A DNA stretch of 64,000 nt from JBFHNV01 sp041593595 (GTDB lineage: Bacteria; Pseudomonadota; Gammaproteobacteria; HK1), in contig JBFHNV010000001.1 of NCBI GenBank assembly GCA_041593595.1, positions 55,911 to 119,910 on the forward strand, read 5' to 3'. Below the pieces are notes generated by a model, which saw only the letters and a program-made list of their open reading frames with translations, searched no databases and was not told where the DNA came from. Every line of letters starts with the position of its first letter. Position 1 is the first letter of the stretch. Shown piece after piece: positions 1-10,111 of the stretch. The translations under genes and the position numbers were made by a program.

Positions 1-65
1 TCCTGGCGGCACGCGCCGTGACGCTCGGACTGTGGCTGCCGCGGGTGACCCGCACGCTCGAATAA
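1..65 (+). CDS. C-terminal tail of an unidentified protein, cut by the window edge
   Basis: Only the last 20 codons are visible, reading in frame from base 3 to the TAA at 63-65. The tail is hydrophobic and ends in a short charged stretch (LWLPRVTRTLE). A tail like this is common at the end of polytopic permeases, including TRAP large permeases (DctM), but it is too short to assign. The gene runs toward the minus-strand propionate operon, so the two converge over a repeat-rich gap. Confidence 0.4.
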   Translation, partial: LAARAVTLGLWLPRVTRTLE

Positions 66-79
66 AGACGAATGTGCTC

Positions 80-174
80 GCCCCTCACCCCGCCCTCACC
101 CCGGGACGGGGGGAGAGGGAGAAAGGGCGTGATCCCCTCTCGCCGCTCGCGGGGAGGGGGCCGGGGTGAGGGGC
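80..174. repeat. Inverted-repeat element in a convergent gap
   Basis: GCCCCTCACCCCG at 80-92 is matched exactly by its reverse complement at 162-174, and the interior is G- and C-run rich. The element lies between a plus-strand gene end and the minus-strand epimerase stop, so the resulting stem could act as a bidirectional transcription barrier. A related C/G-run hairpin lies at 30266-30291. Confidence 0.55.
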
Positions 175-250
175 AGTGGACCGCGCGTTCCCACACCCCT
201 TCTCCCTCGGAGTGAGAGGCTAAAGCGCAGCGCCGCGGCGGGTGAAGCGC

Positions 251-655
251 TCAGGCCTGCTCCAGCTCCACCAGGGTGCCGCAGAAGTCCTTCGGGTGCA
301 GGAACAGCACCGGCTTGCCGTGGGCGCCGATACGGGGCTCGCCGTCGCCCAGCACCCGGGCCCCGTCCGCGGCCAGGCGCCCGGCGGCGGCCCGGATGTC
401 GTCCACCTCGTAGCACACGTGGTGCATGCCGCCGTCGGGATTGCGCTCGAGGAACTTCGCGATGGGCGAGGCGTCTCCCAGCGGGTGCAGCAGCTCCACC
501 TTGGTGTTGCCCAGATCCACGAACACGGTGGTCACGCCGTGCTCGGGCAGTGCCACCGGGTCCGAGACCGCCGCGCCCAGGGTGTCGCGGTAGGTGGTGG
601 CGGCACGCGCCAGGTCGGGCACCACGATGGCCACGTGATTCAGCCGTCCGATCAT
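251..655 (-). CDS. mce: Methylmalonyl-CoA epimerase
   Basis: This 134-residue protein of the VOC (glyoxalase/dioxygenase fold) family interconverts (2S)- and (2R)-methylmalonyl-CoA, the step between propionyl-CoA carboxylase and the B12-dependent mutase. It opens with the family hallmark RLNHVAIVVPDL and has a second conserved His in GGMHHVCYEVDD. The C-terminal FLHPKDFCGTLVELEQ supplies the Glu ligand; the metal site is two His and one Glu. The length is normal for the family. The ATG at 655 overlaps the meaB stop by four bases (ATGA), so the two are translationally coupled. It is the last gene of the minus-strand operon, which makes the assignment secure. Confidence 0.93.
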   Translation of the reverse strand: MIGRLNHVAIVVPDLARAATTYRDTLGAAVSDPVALPEHGVTTVFVDLGNTKVELLHPLGDASPIAKFLERNPDGGMHHVCYEVDDIRAAAGRLAADGARVLGDGEPRIGAHGKPVLFLHPKDFCGTLVELEQA

Positions 656-1680
656 CGCTTTCCCTCCCGCCCTGCGCAGGCCTGCACTGTATCCAGGAAT
701 TGCGCCACCAGGCGCTCCGCGCCGGCCGCGGCCGGGATGTCCCCGTCGCGCACCCGTTGCTCGAGGCGCGGCAGCTCGGCGCGTACCCGCGGGTCTGCCT
801 TGAAGCGCTCCAGCAGCTGCTCGGACACCTCTGACCACAGCCAGGCCCGGGCCTGGGCCTCGCGGCGCGCCGTGAGCTCGCCGCTCTCGGCCATCACCCG
901 CTGATAGTCGAGCATCGTCGTCCACGCCTCGACGATGCCGCGTCCCTCGATCGCGGAGCAGGTGGCCGCCACCGGCGTCCAGCGGGCGGAGCGGCGCCTG
1001 AGCAGCCGCAGCGCGTTGGCGCAGTCGGCGGCCGCGCGGCCCGCCGACGCCGCGAGGTCGCCGTCGGCCTTGGTGACCAGCGCCAGATCCACGAGCTCCA
1101 TCACGCCGCGCTTGATGCCCTGCAGGTCGTCGCCGCCACCGGGTGCCAGCAGCAGCACGAAGAGATCCGTCATGCCCGCCACGGCGGTCTCCGACTGGCC
1201 CACGCCCACCGTTTCCACGATCACCGTGTCGAAGCCCGCCGCCTCGCACAGGGCGATGGTCTCCCGGGTGCGGCGCGCGACGCCGCCGAGAGTGCCGCCC
1301 GTCGGCGACGGGCGCACGAAGACCCGCACGTCCCGGGCGAGCTCGGGCATGCGGGTCTTGTCCCCGAGGATGGAGCCGCCGCTCAAGCTGGAACTCGGGT
1401 CCACCGCCAGCACCGCGAGGCGACGTCCGGACTCGACGATGTGGTGCCCGAGGGCCTCGATGAAGGTGGACTTGCCCACCCCCGGCGCCCCGGAGATCCC
1501 GATGCGCAGGGTAGCCGCCGGCGCGCCGGCGAGGCGGGCCAGCAGCGCCGCCGCCTGCTCCCGGTGCGCTGCACGCGTGGACTCCACGAGGGTGATGGCA
1601 CGGGCCAGCGCCCGGCGCGAGCCGCCGACGAGCTCCGCCGCCAGCACCTCCACGTCCACCTCCGCGCCGCGCGCGCTCAT
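652..1680 (-). CDS. meaB: MeaB/ArgK-type GTPase, methylmalonyl-CoA mutase chaperone
   Basis: This 342-residue G3E-family GTPase protects and reloads adenosylcobalamin in methylmalonyl-CoA mutase. The Walker A loop GAPGVGKST is at about residues 64-72. It is followed by the MeaB hallmark VDPSS, by ILGDKTRM, by the switch-region ETVGVGQSE and by a DDLQGIKRG segment. The specificity motif reads TKAD. Length and motif order match the family. It begins 19 bases after the pccA stop and overlaps the epimerase start, placing it inside the propionyl-CoA operon with the mutase it serves. Older annotations call such proteins ArgK or LAO/AO transport ATPase; the context here rules that role out. Confidence 0.92.
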   Translation of the reverse strand: MSARGAEVDVEVLAAELVGGSRRALARAITLVESTRAAHREQAAALLARLAGAPAATLRIGISGAPGVGKSTFIEALGHHIVESGRRLAVLAVDPSSSLSGGSILGDKTRMPELARDVRVFVRPSPTGGTLGGVARRTRETIALCEAAGFDTVIVETVGVGQSETAVAGMTDLFVLLLAPGGGDDLQGIKRGVMELVDLALVTKADGDLAASAGRAAADCANALRLLRRRSARWTPVAATCSAIEGRGIVEAWTTMLDYQRVMAESGELTARREAQARAWLWSEVSEQLLERFKADPRVRAELPRLEQRVRDGDIPAAAGAERLVAQFLDTVQACAGREGKR

Positions 1681-1699
1681 GGAGCCGGAGCCGGACCGA

Positions 1700-3685
1700 T
1701 CACTCGAACTCCAGGATCTTCTGATCGACCGACAAGCTGTCCCCGGGCTTTGCGAGCACCGCCTTCACGGTGCGGTCCCGGTCGGCGCGCAGCACGTTCT
1801 CCATCTTCATGGCCTCGATCACCGCGAGCTCCTGCCCCGCCTTCACCGCTTCGCCCGCCTGCACCGCCAGGGACAGCAGCAGCCCGGGCATGGGCGAGAG
1901 CAGGAAGCCCGAGAGATCCGGCGGCGCCTTCTCCGGCATCAGCGCATGCAGCTCCGCCTCTCGCGGCGTGAGCACCAGCGCGTCCACCCGACCGCCGCCC
2001 TGGAACAGCTGGTACCTGAGCCCCCGGCGCTCCACCTGGATGCAGTGACGCACGCCGTTGATGGTGCCGCGGAACAGCGGCTGGCCGAACTGCCAGTCGC
2101 TGTGCACCAGGTAGTCGCGCCCCGCGTGGCGCACCTCGTGACCGCCGCTCACCGCCTGCACCGTCACCGGGTGCTGTGCGCCGCCCATGGAAACCACCCA
2201 CTCGTCCGCCACCCGGCGCTCGTGACCCGGCATCTGCCCGGAGATGGCCGCCGCGCGATCCCGGTAGCGCCGGTGCACCGAGGCCGCCACCACCACGAAC
2301 ACCGCGGCATCCTCCATGCGCATGTGCTCCTCGCCGAAGCCGTCCGGGAACTCCTCTTCGATGAAGTGGGTGGACAGGCGTCCGGCCACGAAGCGCGGGT
2401 GCGCCATCAGCGCCGCCAGGAACGGGATGTTGGTCTCGATGCCGCGGATGTAGTAGCCGTCGAGCGCCTGGCGCATGGCGGCGATGGCCTCGGCACGGTC
2501 GTCGCCGCGGGTGACGAGCTTCGCCACCATGGGGTCGTAGAACATGCTCACCGACCCGCCCTCGGCGACGCCGCTGTCCACCCGCACGCCCTCGCCCTGC
2601 GGCGGCGGCAGGTAGCGCACCAGGCGTCCGGTGGACGGCAGGAAGCCGCGCAAGGCGTCCTCCGCGTACACCCGGCACTCGAGTGCCCAGCCCACCAGCC
2701 GCACCTGGTCCTGGGTGAGGGGCAGCGGCTCGCCGGCAGCCACCCGCAGCATCAGCTCCACCAGATCCAGCCCGGTGACCAGCTCGGTCACCGGGTGCTC
2801 CACCTGCAGGCGGGTGTTCATCTCCAGGAAGTAGAAGTTGCGATCGGGATCGACCACGAACTCCACGGTGCCCGCCGAGCGGTAGTCCACTGCGCGGGCC
2901 AGCGCCACCGCCTGCTCACCCATGGCGCGCCGGGTGTCCGGATCGATGAACGGCGACGGGGCCTCCTCGATGATCTTCTGGTGGCGGCGCTGGATGGAGC
3001 ACTCGCGCTCGCCCAGGTACAACACGCCGCCGTGGGCGTCGGCCATCACCTGGATCTCGATGTGGCGCGGCTGCTCGATGAACTTCTCGATGAACACGCG
3101 CCCGTCGCCGAAGCTCGTCTTCGCCTCGCTGGTGGCGCGCGCGAAGCCCTCCCGGCAACCCGCCTCGTCGCGCGCCACGCGCATGCCCTTGCCGCCGCCG
3201 CCGGCGCTCGCCTTGATCATCACCGGGTAGCCGATGGAACCGGCGATGTCGGCGGCATGCGCGGCGTCGCGCACCACGTCGGTGTAGCCCGGGATCACGT
3301 TCACGCCTGCCTTCTCGGCGATGCGCTTCGAGGTGATCTTGTCGCCCATGGCCTCGATGGCGCCCCCGGGGGGCCCCACGAACACCACCCCCGCCTCCGC
3401 CAGCGCGGCGGCGAAGGCCGCGTTCTCCGACAGGAACCCGTAGCCCGGGTGCACCGCCTCCGCGCCCGTCTCCCGGCACGCCGCCACGATGCGCTCGATG
3501 CACAGGTAGCTCTCCGCCGGCGCCGGTGGCCCGATGCACACCGCCTCGTCGGCCATCTCCACGTGCAGCGCGTTACGGTCGGCCTCGGAGTACACCGCCA
3601 CCGTGGCGATGCCCATGCGCCGCGCCGTGCGCATCACCCGGCACGCGATCTCCCCCCGGTTGGCGATCAGGATCTTGCTGAACAC
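1700..3685 (-). CDS. pccA: Acyl-CoA (propionyl-CoA) carboxylase, biotin carboxylase/BCCP subunit alpha
   Basis: This 661-residue alpha subunit charges a covalently bound biotin with bicarbonate using ATP and passes the carboxyl group to the PccB partner. The biotin carboxylase N-domain starts with ILIANRGEIACRV. The ATP-grasp region carries the glycine-rich loop SAGGGGKGMR. The C-terminal biotinyl domain has EAMKMEN, with biotinyl-Lys near residue 627. A 130-residue linker between them matches the BT domain of propionyl-CoA carboxylases. Its operon partners (mutase, epimerase, meaB) point to propionyl-CoA as substrate, although related enzymes also accept acetyl-CoA. It is separated from pccB by an unusual 467-base gap filled with a nested palindrome. 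Confidence 0.92.
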   Translation of the reverse strand: MFSKILIANRGEIACRVMRTARRMGIATVAVYSEADRNALHVEMADEAVCIGPPAPAESYLCIERIVAACRETGAEAVHPGYGFLSENAAFAAALAEAGVVFVGPPGGAIEAMGDKITSKRIAEKAGVNVIPGYTDVVRDAAHAADIAGSIGYPVMIKASAGGGGKGMRVARDEAGCREGFARATSEAKTSFGDGRVFIEKFIEQPRHIEIQVMADAHGGVLYLGERECSIQRRHQKIIEEAPSPFIDPDTRRAMGEQAVALARAVDYRSAGTVEFVVDPDRNFYFLEMNTRLQVEHPVTELVTGLDLVELMLRVAAGEPLPLTQDQVRLVGWALECRVYAEDALRGFLPSTGRLVRYLPPPQGEGVRVDSGVAEGGSVSMFYDPMVAKLVTRGDDRAEAIAAMRQALDGYYIRGIETNIPFLAALMAHPRFVAGRLSTHFIEEEFPDGFGEEHMRMEDAAVFVVVAASVHRRYRDRAAAISGQMPGHERRVADEWVVSMGGAQHPVTVQAVSGGHEVRHAGRDYLVHSDWQFGQPLFRGTINGVRHCIQVERRGLRYQLFQGGGRVDALVLTPREAELHALMPEKAPPDLSGFLLSPMPGLLLSLAVQAGEAVKAGQELAVIEAMKMENVLRADRDRTVKAVLAKPGDSLSVDQKILEFE

Positions 3686-3741
3686 GTGGCGATCTCTTCT
3701 CGTTGTCCGAATCTGCTTCTGTCCTGCGACGTCGTCGCCCC

Positions 3742-4103
3742 CCGGGAGGCGGGTGCCCCCTGCCGCGGCCGTGCGCGCCAGGGATGGCGCGCTCCAGCCA
3801 AGCCCGCATTACTCATGAACGCGACCAGCGAGGGCGCGGAGGTGCCGGCAGATGCAAGGCGGGCGCCGCCGCGGGCGCGCAGGCGTACCTGGAAGGTACG
3901 TCGAGCACCCGGGGCAAGCCTGACGCCGCACAAATCGGCAGGATTGCCGATTTGGTCGCGCGCAGCGCGCCCGAAGGGGGCGGGTGCAGGGACGCACCCG
4001 CCACAGATGCCGGCAGATCCGCGTCCGCAGCCGAGCGTTCATGGGTAATGCGGGCTTTGGATGTATTCACGGCGTGTCGCGGCAGGGGGTGCCCGCCTCC
4101 CGG
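3742..4103. repeat. Nested inverted-repeat element between pccB and pccA
   Basis: The gap at 3686-4152 has no gene. It holds two concentric inverted repeats. The outer arms are 3742-3767 and 4078-4103 (26 bp, two mismatches). The inner arms are 3800-3822 and 4035-4057 (23 bp, one mismatch). Inside are three further hairpins: a stem around CGTACC near 3892-3900, AAATCGGCA/TGCCGATTT near 3938-3961, and GGCGGGTGC/GCACCCGCC near 3979-4003. Another stem, GCGCGCCA/TGGCGCGC, lies between the left arms at about 3773-3792. It is transcribed within the operon and could fold as a large RNA structure, or it could be a non-autonomous mobile element. Confidence 0.7.
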
Positions 4104-4152
4104 CGCCAGGCTTCTCGATTGGCGATACTTTGGTCGGAGCCCGCGCGGCGCG

Positions 4153-5685
<1,533 letters not shown>

Positions 5686-5734
5686 GGCTGGCTTCCGTCG
5701 GCGCGGGCAGGAGCAGCGGATCGGCGACCGCGGG

Positions 5735-7888
5735 TCAGGCCGCCTCCCGGCGCCGCTCCAGGAGGCGCAGGATCTCCTGCGCCGCGAGCGGGATGTTGGT
5801 GCCGGGCCCGTAGATGGCCGCCACGCCCAGGTCCTGCAGGCGGGCGTGGTCCTGGGGGGGGATGACCCCGCCGCACACCACGATCACGTCGCCGGCGCCC
5901 TCGGCCCGAAGCGCCTCCATGAGCTTCGGCACCAGGGTCATGTGGCCGGCGGCCTGGGACGACACGCCGATCACGTGCACGTCGTTCTCCACTGCCTGGC
6001 GGGCGGCTTCCTCCGGAGTCTGGAACAGCGGACCGATGTCCACGTCGAAGCCGAGATCCGCGAACGCGGTGGCGATGATCTTGGCACCGCGGTCGTGGCC
6101 GTCCTGGCCCAGCTTCACCACCAGCAGCCGCGGGCGGCGCCCCTCCTCCTCGGCGAACGCCGCCACCTGGCTGCGGATGGACTGGAAGCCCTCGTCGCTC
6201 TCGTAGGCGGCACCGTAGATCCCGGAAATCGAGCGCACGACGGCCCGATGACGGGTGTAGACCTGCTCCAGCGCGTCGGAGATCTCGCCCACCGTGGCAC
6301 GGGCGCGTGCCGCGTCCACGGCGGCCTCCAGCAGGTTGGCACCATTGTCGGCGGCGGCACGCGAGAGCGCCTCGAGCGCCTTGCGGCAGGCGGCGGCGTC
6401 GCGCGCGCCGCGCACCTTCTCCAGACGCTTCTTCTGCCCGGCAAGCACCGCCGCGTTGTCGATGTCCAGGATCTCCACCTCCTCGGCGGACTCGGACTGA
6501 TAGCGATTGACGCCGACGATCACCTCCTCGCCGCGGTCGATGCGGGCCTGGCGGCGCGCCGCCGACTCCTCGATGCGCAGCTTCGGCATCCCGGAGACCA
6601 CCGCCGCGGTCATACCGCCAAGATCCTCCACCTCCACGATGAGCTTGCGGGCCTCCGCGGCGAGGCTCGCGGTGAGGTGCTCCACGTAGTACGAGCCCGC
6701 CAGCGGGTCCACCACCCGGGCGACGCCGGTCTCCTCGCGCAGGATGAGCTGCGTGTTGCGCGCGATACGCGCCGAGGTCTCGGAGGGCAGCGCCAGCGCC
6801 TCGTCGAATGCGTTGGTGTGCAGCGACTGGGTGCCGCCCAGCACCGCGGCCAGCGCCTCCACGGCGGTGCGCACCACGTTGTTGTAGGGATCCTGGCTGG
6901 TCAGGCTCACCCCGGAGGTCTGGCAGTGGGTGCGCAGCATCAGCGAGCGCGGGTCCTGCGGCGCGAAGTGCTCCTGCATCAGCTCCGCCCACAGCAGGCG
7001 CGCCGCGCGCAGCTTCGCCACCTCCATGAAGAAGTTCATGCCGATGCAGAAGAAGAACGAGAGCCGCGGCGCGAACGCGTCCACCGCAAGCCCGCCGTCG
7101 ATGGCGGCGCGCACGTACTCGATGCCGTCGGCCAGCGTGAAGGCCAGCTCCTGCACGCAGGTCGCGCCCGCCTCCTGCATGTGGTAGCCGGAGATCGAGA
7201 TGGGGTTGAAGCGCGGCATGTGTCTCGACGTGTACGCGATGATGTCGGACACGATGCGCATGGACGGCCCGGGTGGGTAGATGTAGGTGTTGCGAACCAT
7301 GAACTCCTTGAGGATGTCGTTCTGCAGCGTGCCGCTGAGCGCCTTCGCCTCGACGCCCTGCTCCTCGGCGGCGACGATGAACATCGCCAGCACCGGCAGC
7401 ACCGCGCCGTTCATGGTCATGGACACGGACATGCGGTCCAGCGGGATGCCGTCGAAGAGGATCTTCATGTCCTCCACGGAGTCGATGGCCACGCCCGCCT
7501 TGCCCACGTCGCCCTCCACGCGCGGATGATCCGAGTCGTAGCCGCGGTGGGTCGCGAGATCGAAGGCCACCGAGAGCCCCGTCTGCCCCGCGGCCAGGTT
7601 CCTGCGGTAGAAGGCATTGGACTCCTCGGCAGTGGAGTAGCCCGCGTACTGGCGAAGGGTCCAGGGTCGGCCCGCGTACATGGTGGCCCGCGGGCCCCGC
7701 ACGTAGGGTGCGAAGCCGGGCAGCGAGTCCAGGTGCTCGAGGCCCTCCAGGTCCGCGGCCGTGTACAGCGCCCGGACCTGGATGCCCTCCGGCGTGTCCC
7801 AGGCGAGGCTGTCCGGCGTGTCGCCCTTCAGCTCCTTCTGCGCCAGGGCGCGCCAGGCGTCCAGCGACTGCTTGTCGAAGGCGGTCAT
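5735..7888 (-). CDS. scpA: Methylmalonyl-CoA mutase, single-chain, adenosylcobalamin-dependent
   Basis: This 717-residue enzyme isomerises (2R)-methylmalonyl-CoA to succinyl-CoA. The N-terminal TIM barrel has the substrate-channel motif RPWTLRQYAGYSTAEESN and SVSMTMNGAVLP. The linker has the usual GVNRY. The C-terminal cobalamin domain carries GQDGHDRGAK, the DxHxxG signature whose His replaces dimethylbenzimidazole on cobalt, followed by CGGVIPPQD. Length matches the catalytic chain of ScpA/MutB enzymes. There is no separate small subunit, and meaB lies downstream. The purine-rich GGAGGAG sits well upstream of this ATG, next to the start of a five-codon leader ORF. Confidence 0.95.
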   Translation of the reverse strand: MTAFDKQSLDAWRALAQKELKGDTPDSLAWDTPEGIQVRALYTAADLEGLEHLDSLPGFAPYVRGPRATMYAGRPWTLRQYAGYSTAEESNAFYRRNLAAGQTGLSVAFDLATHRGYDSDHPRVEGDVGKAGVAIDSVEDMKILFDGIPLDRMSVSMTMNGAVLPVLAMFIVAAEEQGVEAKALSGTLQNDILKEFMVRNTYIYPPGPSMRIVSDIIAYTSRHMPRFNPISISGYHMQEAGATCVQELAFTLADGIEYVRAAIDGGLAVDAFAPRLSFFFCIGMNFFMEVAKLRAARLLWAELMQEHFAPQDPRSLMLRTHCQTSGVSLTSQDPYNNVVRTAVEALAAVLGGTQSLHTNAFDEALALPSETSARIARNTQLILREETGVARVVDPLAGSYYVEHLTASLAAEARKLIVEVEDLGGMTAAVVSGMPKLRIEESAARRQARIDRGEEVIVGVNRYQSESAEEVEILDIDNAAVLAGQKKRLEKVRGARDAAACRKALEALSRAAADNGANLLEAAVDAARARATVGEISDALEQVYTRHRAVVRSISGIYGAAYESDEGFQSIRSQVAAFAEEEGRRPRLLVVKLGQDGHDRGAKIIATAFADLGFDVDIGPLFQTPEEAARQAVENDVHVIGVSSQAAGHMTLVPKLMEALRAEGAGDVIVVCGGVIPPQDHARLQDLGVAAIYGPGTNIPLAAQEILRLLERRREAA

Positions 7889-7902
7889 GTGGGCGTGCTC
7901 AT
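7885..7902 (-). promoter_or_regulatory. Five-codon leader ORF coupled to the mutase start
   Basis: The best ribosome-binding site in the prpE-mutase gap, GGAGGAG at about 7907-7913, is correctly spaced for the ATG at 7902, not for the mutase ATG at 7888. The 7902 ATG opens the reading frame MSTPT and ends in a TGA at 7887-7885. Its last codon and stop overlap the mutase start (ACATGA). The mutase may therefore be translated by re-initiation. Alternatively, ribosomes simply scan to the second ATG. Confidence 0.4.
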
Positions 7903-7979
7903 GTGGCTCCTCCCGGGCAGTGGCGCACCCGTCACCGGCCGATGACGGGGATTGTACGGCCCCGGCGCACGCGGGTGGG

Positions 7980-9881
7980 TCACGCCCGTTTCGCGTAGCC
8001 CACCGTCTTCAGCGCGCCTGCGATCTCGTCCAGTATCGCCGGGTCGTCGATGGTGGCGGGCATCCGCCACTCCTTGTCGTCGGCGATGGCCTGCATGGTG
8101 CCGCGCAGGATCTTGCCCGAGCGGGTCTTGGGCAGCCGGTTGACCACCGTCGCGGTCTTGAAGGCCGCCACCGGTCCGATCTGCTCGCGCACCAGCTTCA
8201 CCACTTCCCTGACGATCTCCTCGTGCGGGCGGTCGACGCCGGACTTGAGCACCAGGAAGCCCAGCGGGAGCTGGCCCTTCATCGCATCGTCGACGCCGAT
8301 GACCGCGCACTCCGCCACGTCCGGGTGCGAGGCCAGCACCTCCTCCATTCCGCCGGTGGACAGCCGGTGGCCAGCCACGTTGATGATGTCGTCCGTGCGC
8401 GCCATGACGAAGACGTAGCCGTCCTCGTCGATGTAGCCCGCGTCGGCGGTCTTGTAGTAGCCGGGATACTCCTCGAGGTACGCCTCGCGGAAGCGCTGCT
8501 CCGCGTTCCACAGCCCGGGGAACGTGCCCGGGGGCAGCGGCAGCTTCACCACCAGGGCGCCGATGGTGCCGGGCTTCACCGGGTGCCCGTCCTCACCCAG
8601 CACCTGCACGTTCATGCCCGGCGACGGGCGAGTGGCGGATCCGGGCTTCACCGCCAGGCGCTCGATGCCGATGCAGTTGCCGCAGATCTGCCAGCCCGTC
8701 TCGGTCTGCCACCAGTGATCCAGCACCGGAACGCCGAGCTTCGACTGTGCCCATTCCAGCGTGTCCGGGTCGGTGCGCTCGCCCGCGAGAAACAGCGTGC
8801 GGAAACACGACAGGTCGTACTGGCCGATCAGCGCGCCCTTCGGATCCTCCTTCTTGATGGCGCGGAAAGCCGTCGGCGCCGTGAACAGGGTGGACACCTG
8901 GTGCTGGGAGATGACCCGCCAGAACACGCCCGCGTCCGGCGTGCCCACCGGCTTGCCCTCGAACAGGACCGTGGTGTTCCCGCTGAGCAGCGGGGCGTAC
9001 ACGATGTAGGAGTGACCCACCACCCAGCCCACGTCGGAGGCCGCCCAGAACACCTCGCCCGGGTCCACGCCGTAGATGTTCTTCATGGTCCACTTGAGCG
9101 CCACCGCGTGGCCGCCGTTGTCGCGCACCACGCCCTTGGGCTGTCCGGTGGTACCCGAGGTGTAGAGGATGTAGAGCGGATCGGTGGCCTTCACCGCGAC
9201 GCACTCCGCCGGCTGCGCGTTCGCCACCGCGTCCGCCCAGTCCAGGTCGCGCCCGGGCGTGAGCTTAGCCTCGGCCTGCGGGCGCTGCAGGACGATGCAA
9301 CCCTGCGGCTTGTGGCGCGCCATCTCGATGGCACGGTCCAGGAGTGGCTTGTATTCCACGACGCGGCCGGGCTCGATACCGCACGACGCGGACACCATCA
9401 GCTTCGGCTTCGCGTCGTCGATGCGCACCGCCAGCTCGTTGGCGGCGAAGCCCCCGAACACCACCGAGTGCACGGCCCCGAGCCGCGCGCAGGCGAGCAT
9501 CGCGATCACCGCCTCGGGCACCATGGGCATGTAGATGACCACCCGGTCGCCCTTCTCCAAGCCCTGCTCGGCCATCAGCCCCGCGAACGTCGCCACGGCA
9601 TCGCGGAGCTCGCGATAGGTGTAGCTCTTCTGGGTACCGGTGATGGGGCTGTCGTAGATGAGGGCCGCCTGCTCGCCGCGGCCCTCGTCCACGTGGCGGT
9701 CGAGGGCGTTGTGGCAGGTGTTGAGCTCGCCGCCAGTGAACCAGCGGTAGATGGGCGCGTTCGAATCGTCCAGCACCTTGTCCCAGCGGCGGGTCCAGTG
9801 GATCGCCTCCGCCGCCTCTGCCCAGAAGCCGTCCGGGTCCTCGATGGACCGGGCGTAGACCTCGTCGAAGCCACCGCTCAT
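7980..9881 (-). CDS. prpE: Propionate--CoA ligase (AMP-forming)
   Basis: This 633-residue acyl-CoA synthetase activates propionate to propionyl-CoA, feeding the operon's carboxylase. It belongs to the ANL superfamily. Visible motifs are the AMP-binding loop YTSGTTGQPKG, the DHWWQTETGW core, the hinge region YKTADAGYIDEDGY, and the C-terminal catalytic lysine in TRSGKILRGTM. The LRGTM ending is typical of PrpE, whereas acetyl-CoA synthetases usually read IMRRILR. The ATG at 9881 is preceded by AGGGGG; the in-frame upstream ATG-like starts lack such a site and lack family homology. It is the first gene of the six-gene operon and diverges from the enoyl-CoA hydratase. Confidence 0.88.
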   Translation of the reverse strand: MSGGFDEVYARSIEDPDGFWAEAAEAIHWTRRWDKVLDDSNAPIYRWFTGGELNTCHNALDRHVDEGRGEQAALIYDSPITGTQKSYTYRELRDAVATFAGLMAEQGLEKGDRVVIYMPMVPEAVIAMLACARLGAVHSVVFGGFAANELAVRIDDAKPKLMVSASCGIEPGRVVEYKPLLDRAIEMARHKPQGCIVLQRPQAEAKLTPGRDLDWADAVANAQPAECVAVKATDPLYILYTSGTTGQPKGVVRDNGGHAVALKWTMKNIYGVDPGEVFWAASDVGWVVGHSYIVYAPLLSGNTTVLFEGKPVGTPDAGVFWRVISQHQVSTLFTAPTAFRAIKKEDPKGALIGQYDLSCFRTLFLAGERTDPDTLEWAQSKLGVPVLDHWWQTETGWQICGNCIGIERLAVKPGSATRPSPGMNVQVLGEDGHPVKPGTIGALVVKLPLPPGTFPGLWNAEQRFREAYLEEYPGYYKTADAGYIDEDGYVFVMARTDDIINVAGHRLSTGGMEEVLASHPDVAECAVIGVDDAMKGQLPLGFLVLKSGVDRPHEEIVREVVKLVREQIGPVAAFKTATVVNRLPKTRSGKILRGTMQAIADDKEWRMPATIDDPAILDEIAGALKTVGYAKRA

Positions 9882-9938
9882 GGCATCCCCCTTGCTCGTT
9901 CTCGACCCGGTTCCCGTGACGGATGACACAGACCGGGA

Positions 9939-9967
9939 ATAATGGCACAGATTGTGCAATGCACCAA
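9939..9967 (-). promoter_or_regulatory. Candidate sigma-70 promoter for the prpE operon
   Basis: Reading the minus strand, TTGGTG (9967-9962) and CATTAT (9944-9939) are separated by 17 bases, about 60 bases upstream of the prpE start. Each hexamer matches four of six consensus bases at most, so this is a plausible but not strong promoter. A perfect dyad fills the spacer. Confidence 0.35.
9945..9957. promoter_or_regulatory. Dyad-symmetric candidate operator in the prpE/enoyl-CoA hydratase gap
   Basis: GCACA-GAT-TGTGC is a perfect 5-3-5 palindrome located between the candidate -35 and -10 elements of the prpE promoter, in the 230-base divergent region. Its position suggests a repressor site, but no regulator gene lies nearby and the binding protein is unknown. 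Confidence 0.35.
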
Positions 9968-10111
9968 CGCGCACCCGTGCGTCGCGGCGCTTGCGGGGCC
10001 CCGTCATCGCCGGCAACCTTCGCAGGCGGCGATGTTAGCGCAGCGGCACCGCGATCCCCCCTGACGGGGATCAGGCGGCCGGTGTGCGCGGGCACAGGAA
10101 GCGGAGCGAAA

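Noticed and set aside
935..4048. A 1037-codon plus-strand open frame antisense to the propionate operon
   Set aside because: It mirrors the conserved genes on the other strand, is rich in Arg, His and Ala as expected from antisense of GC-rich codons, and shows no domain.
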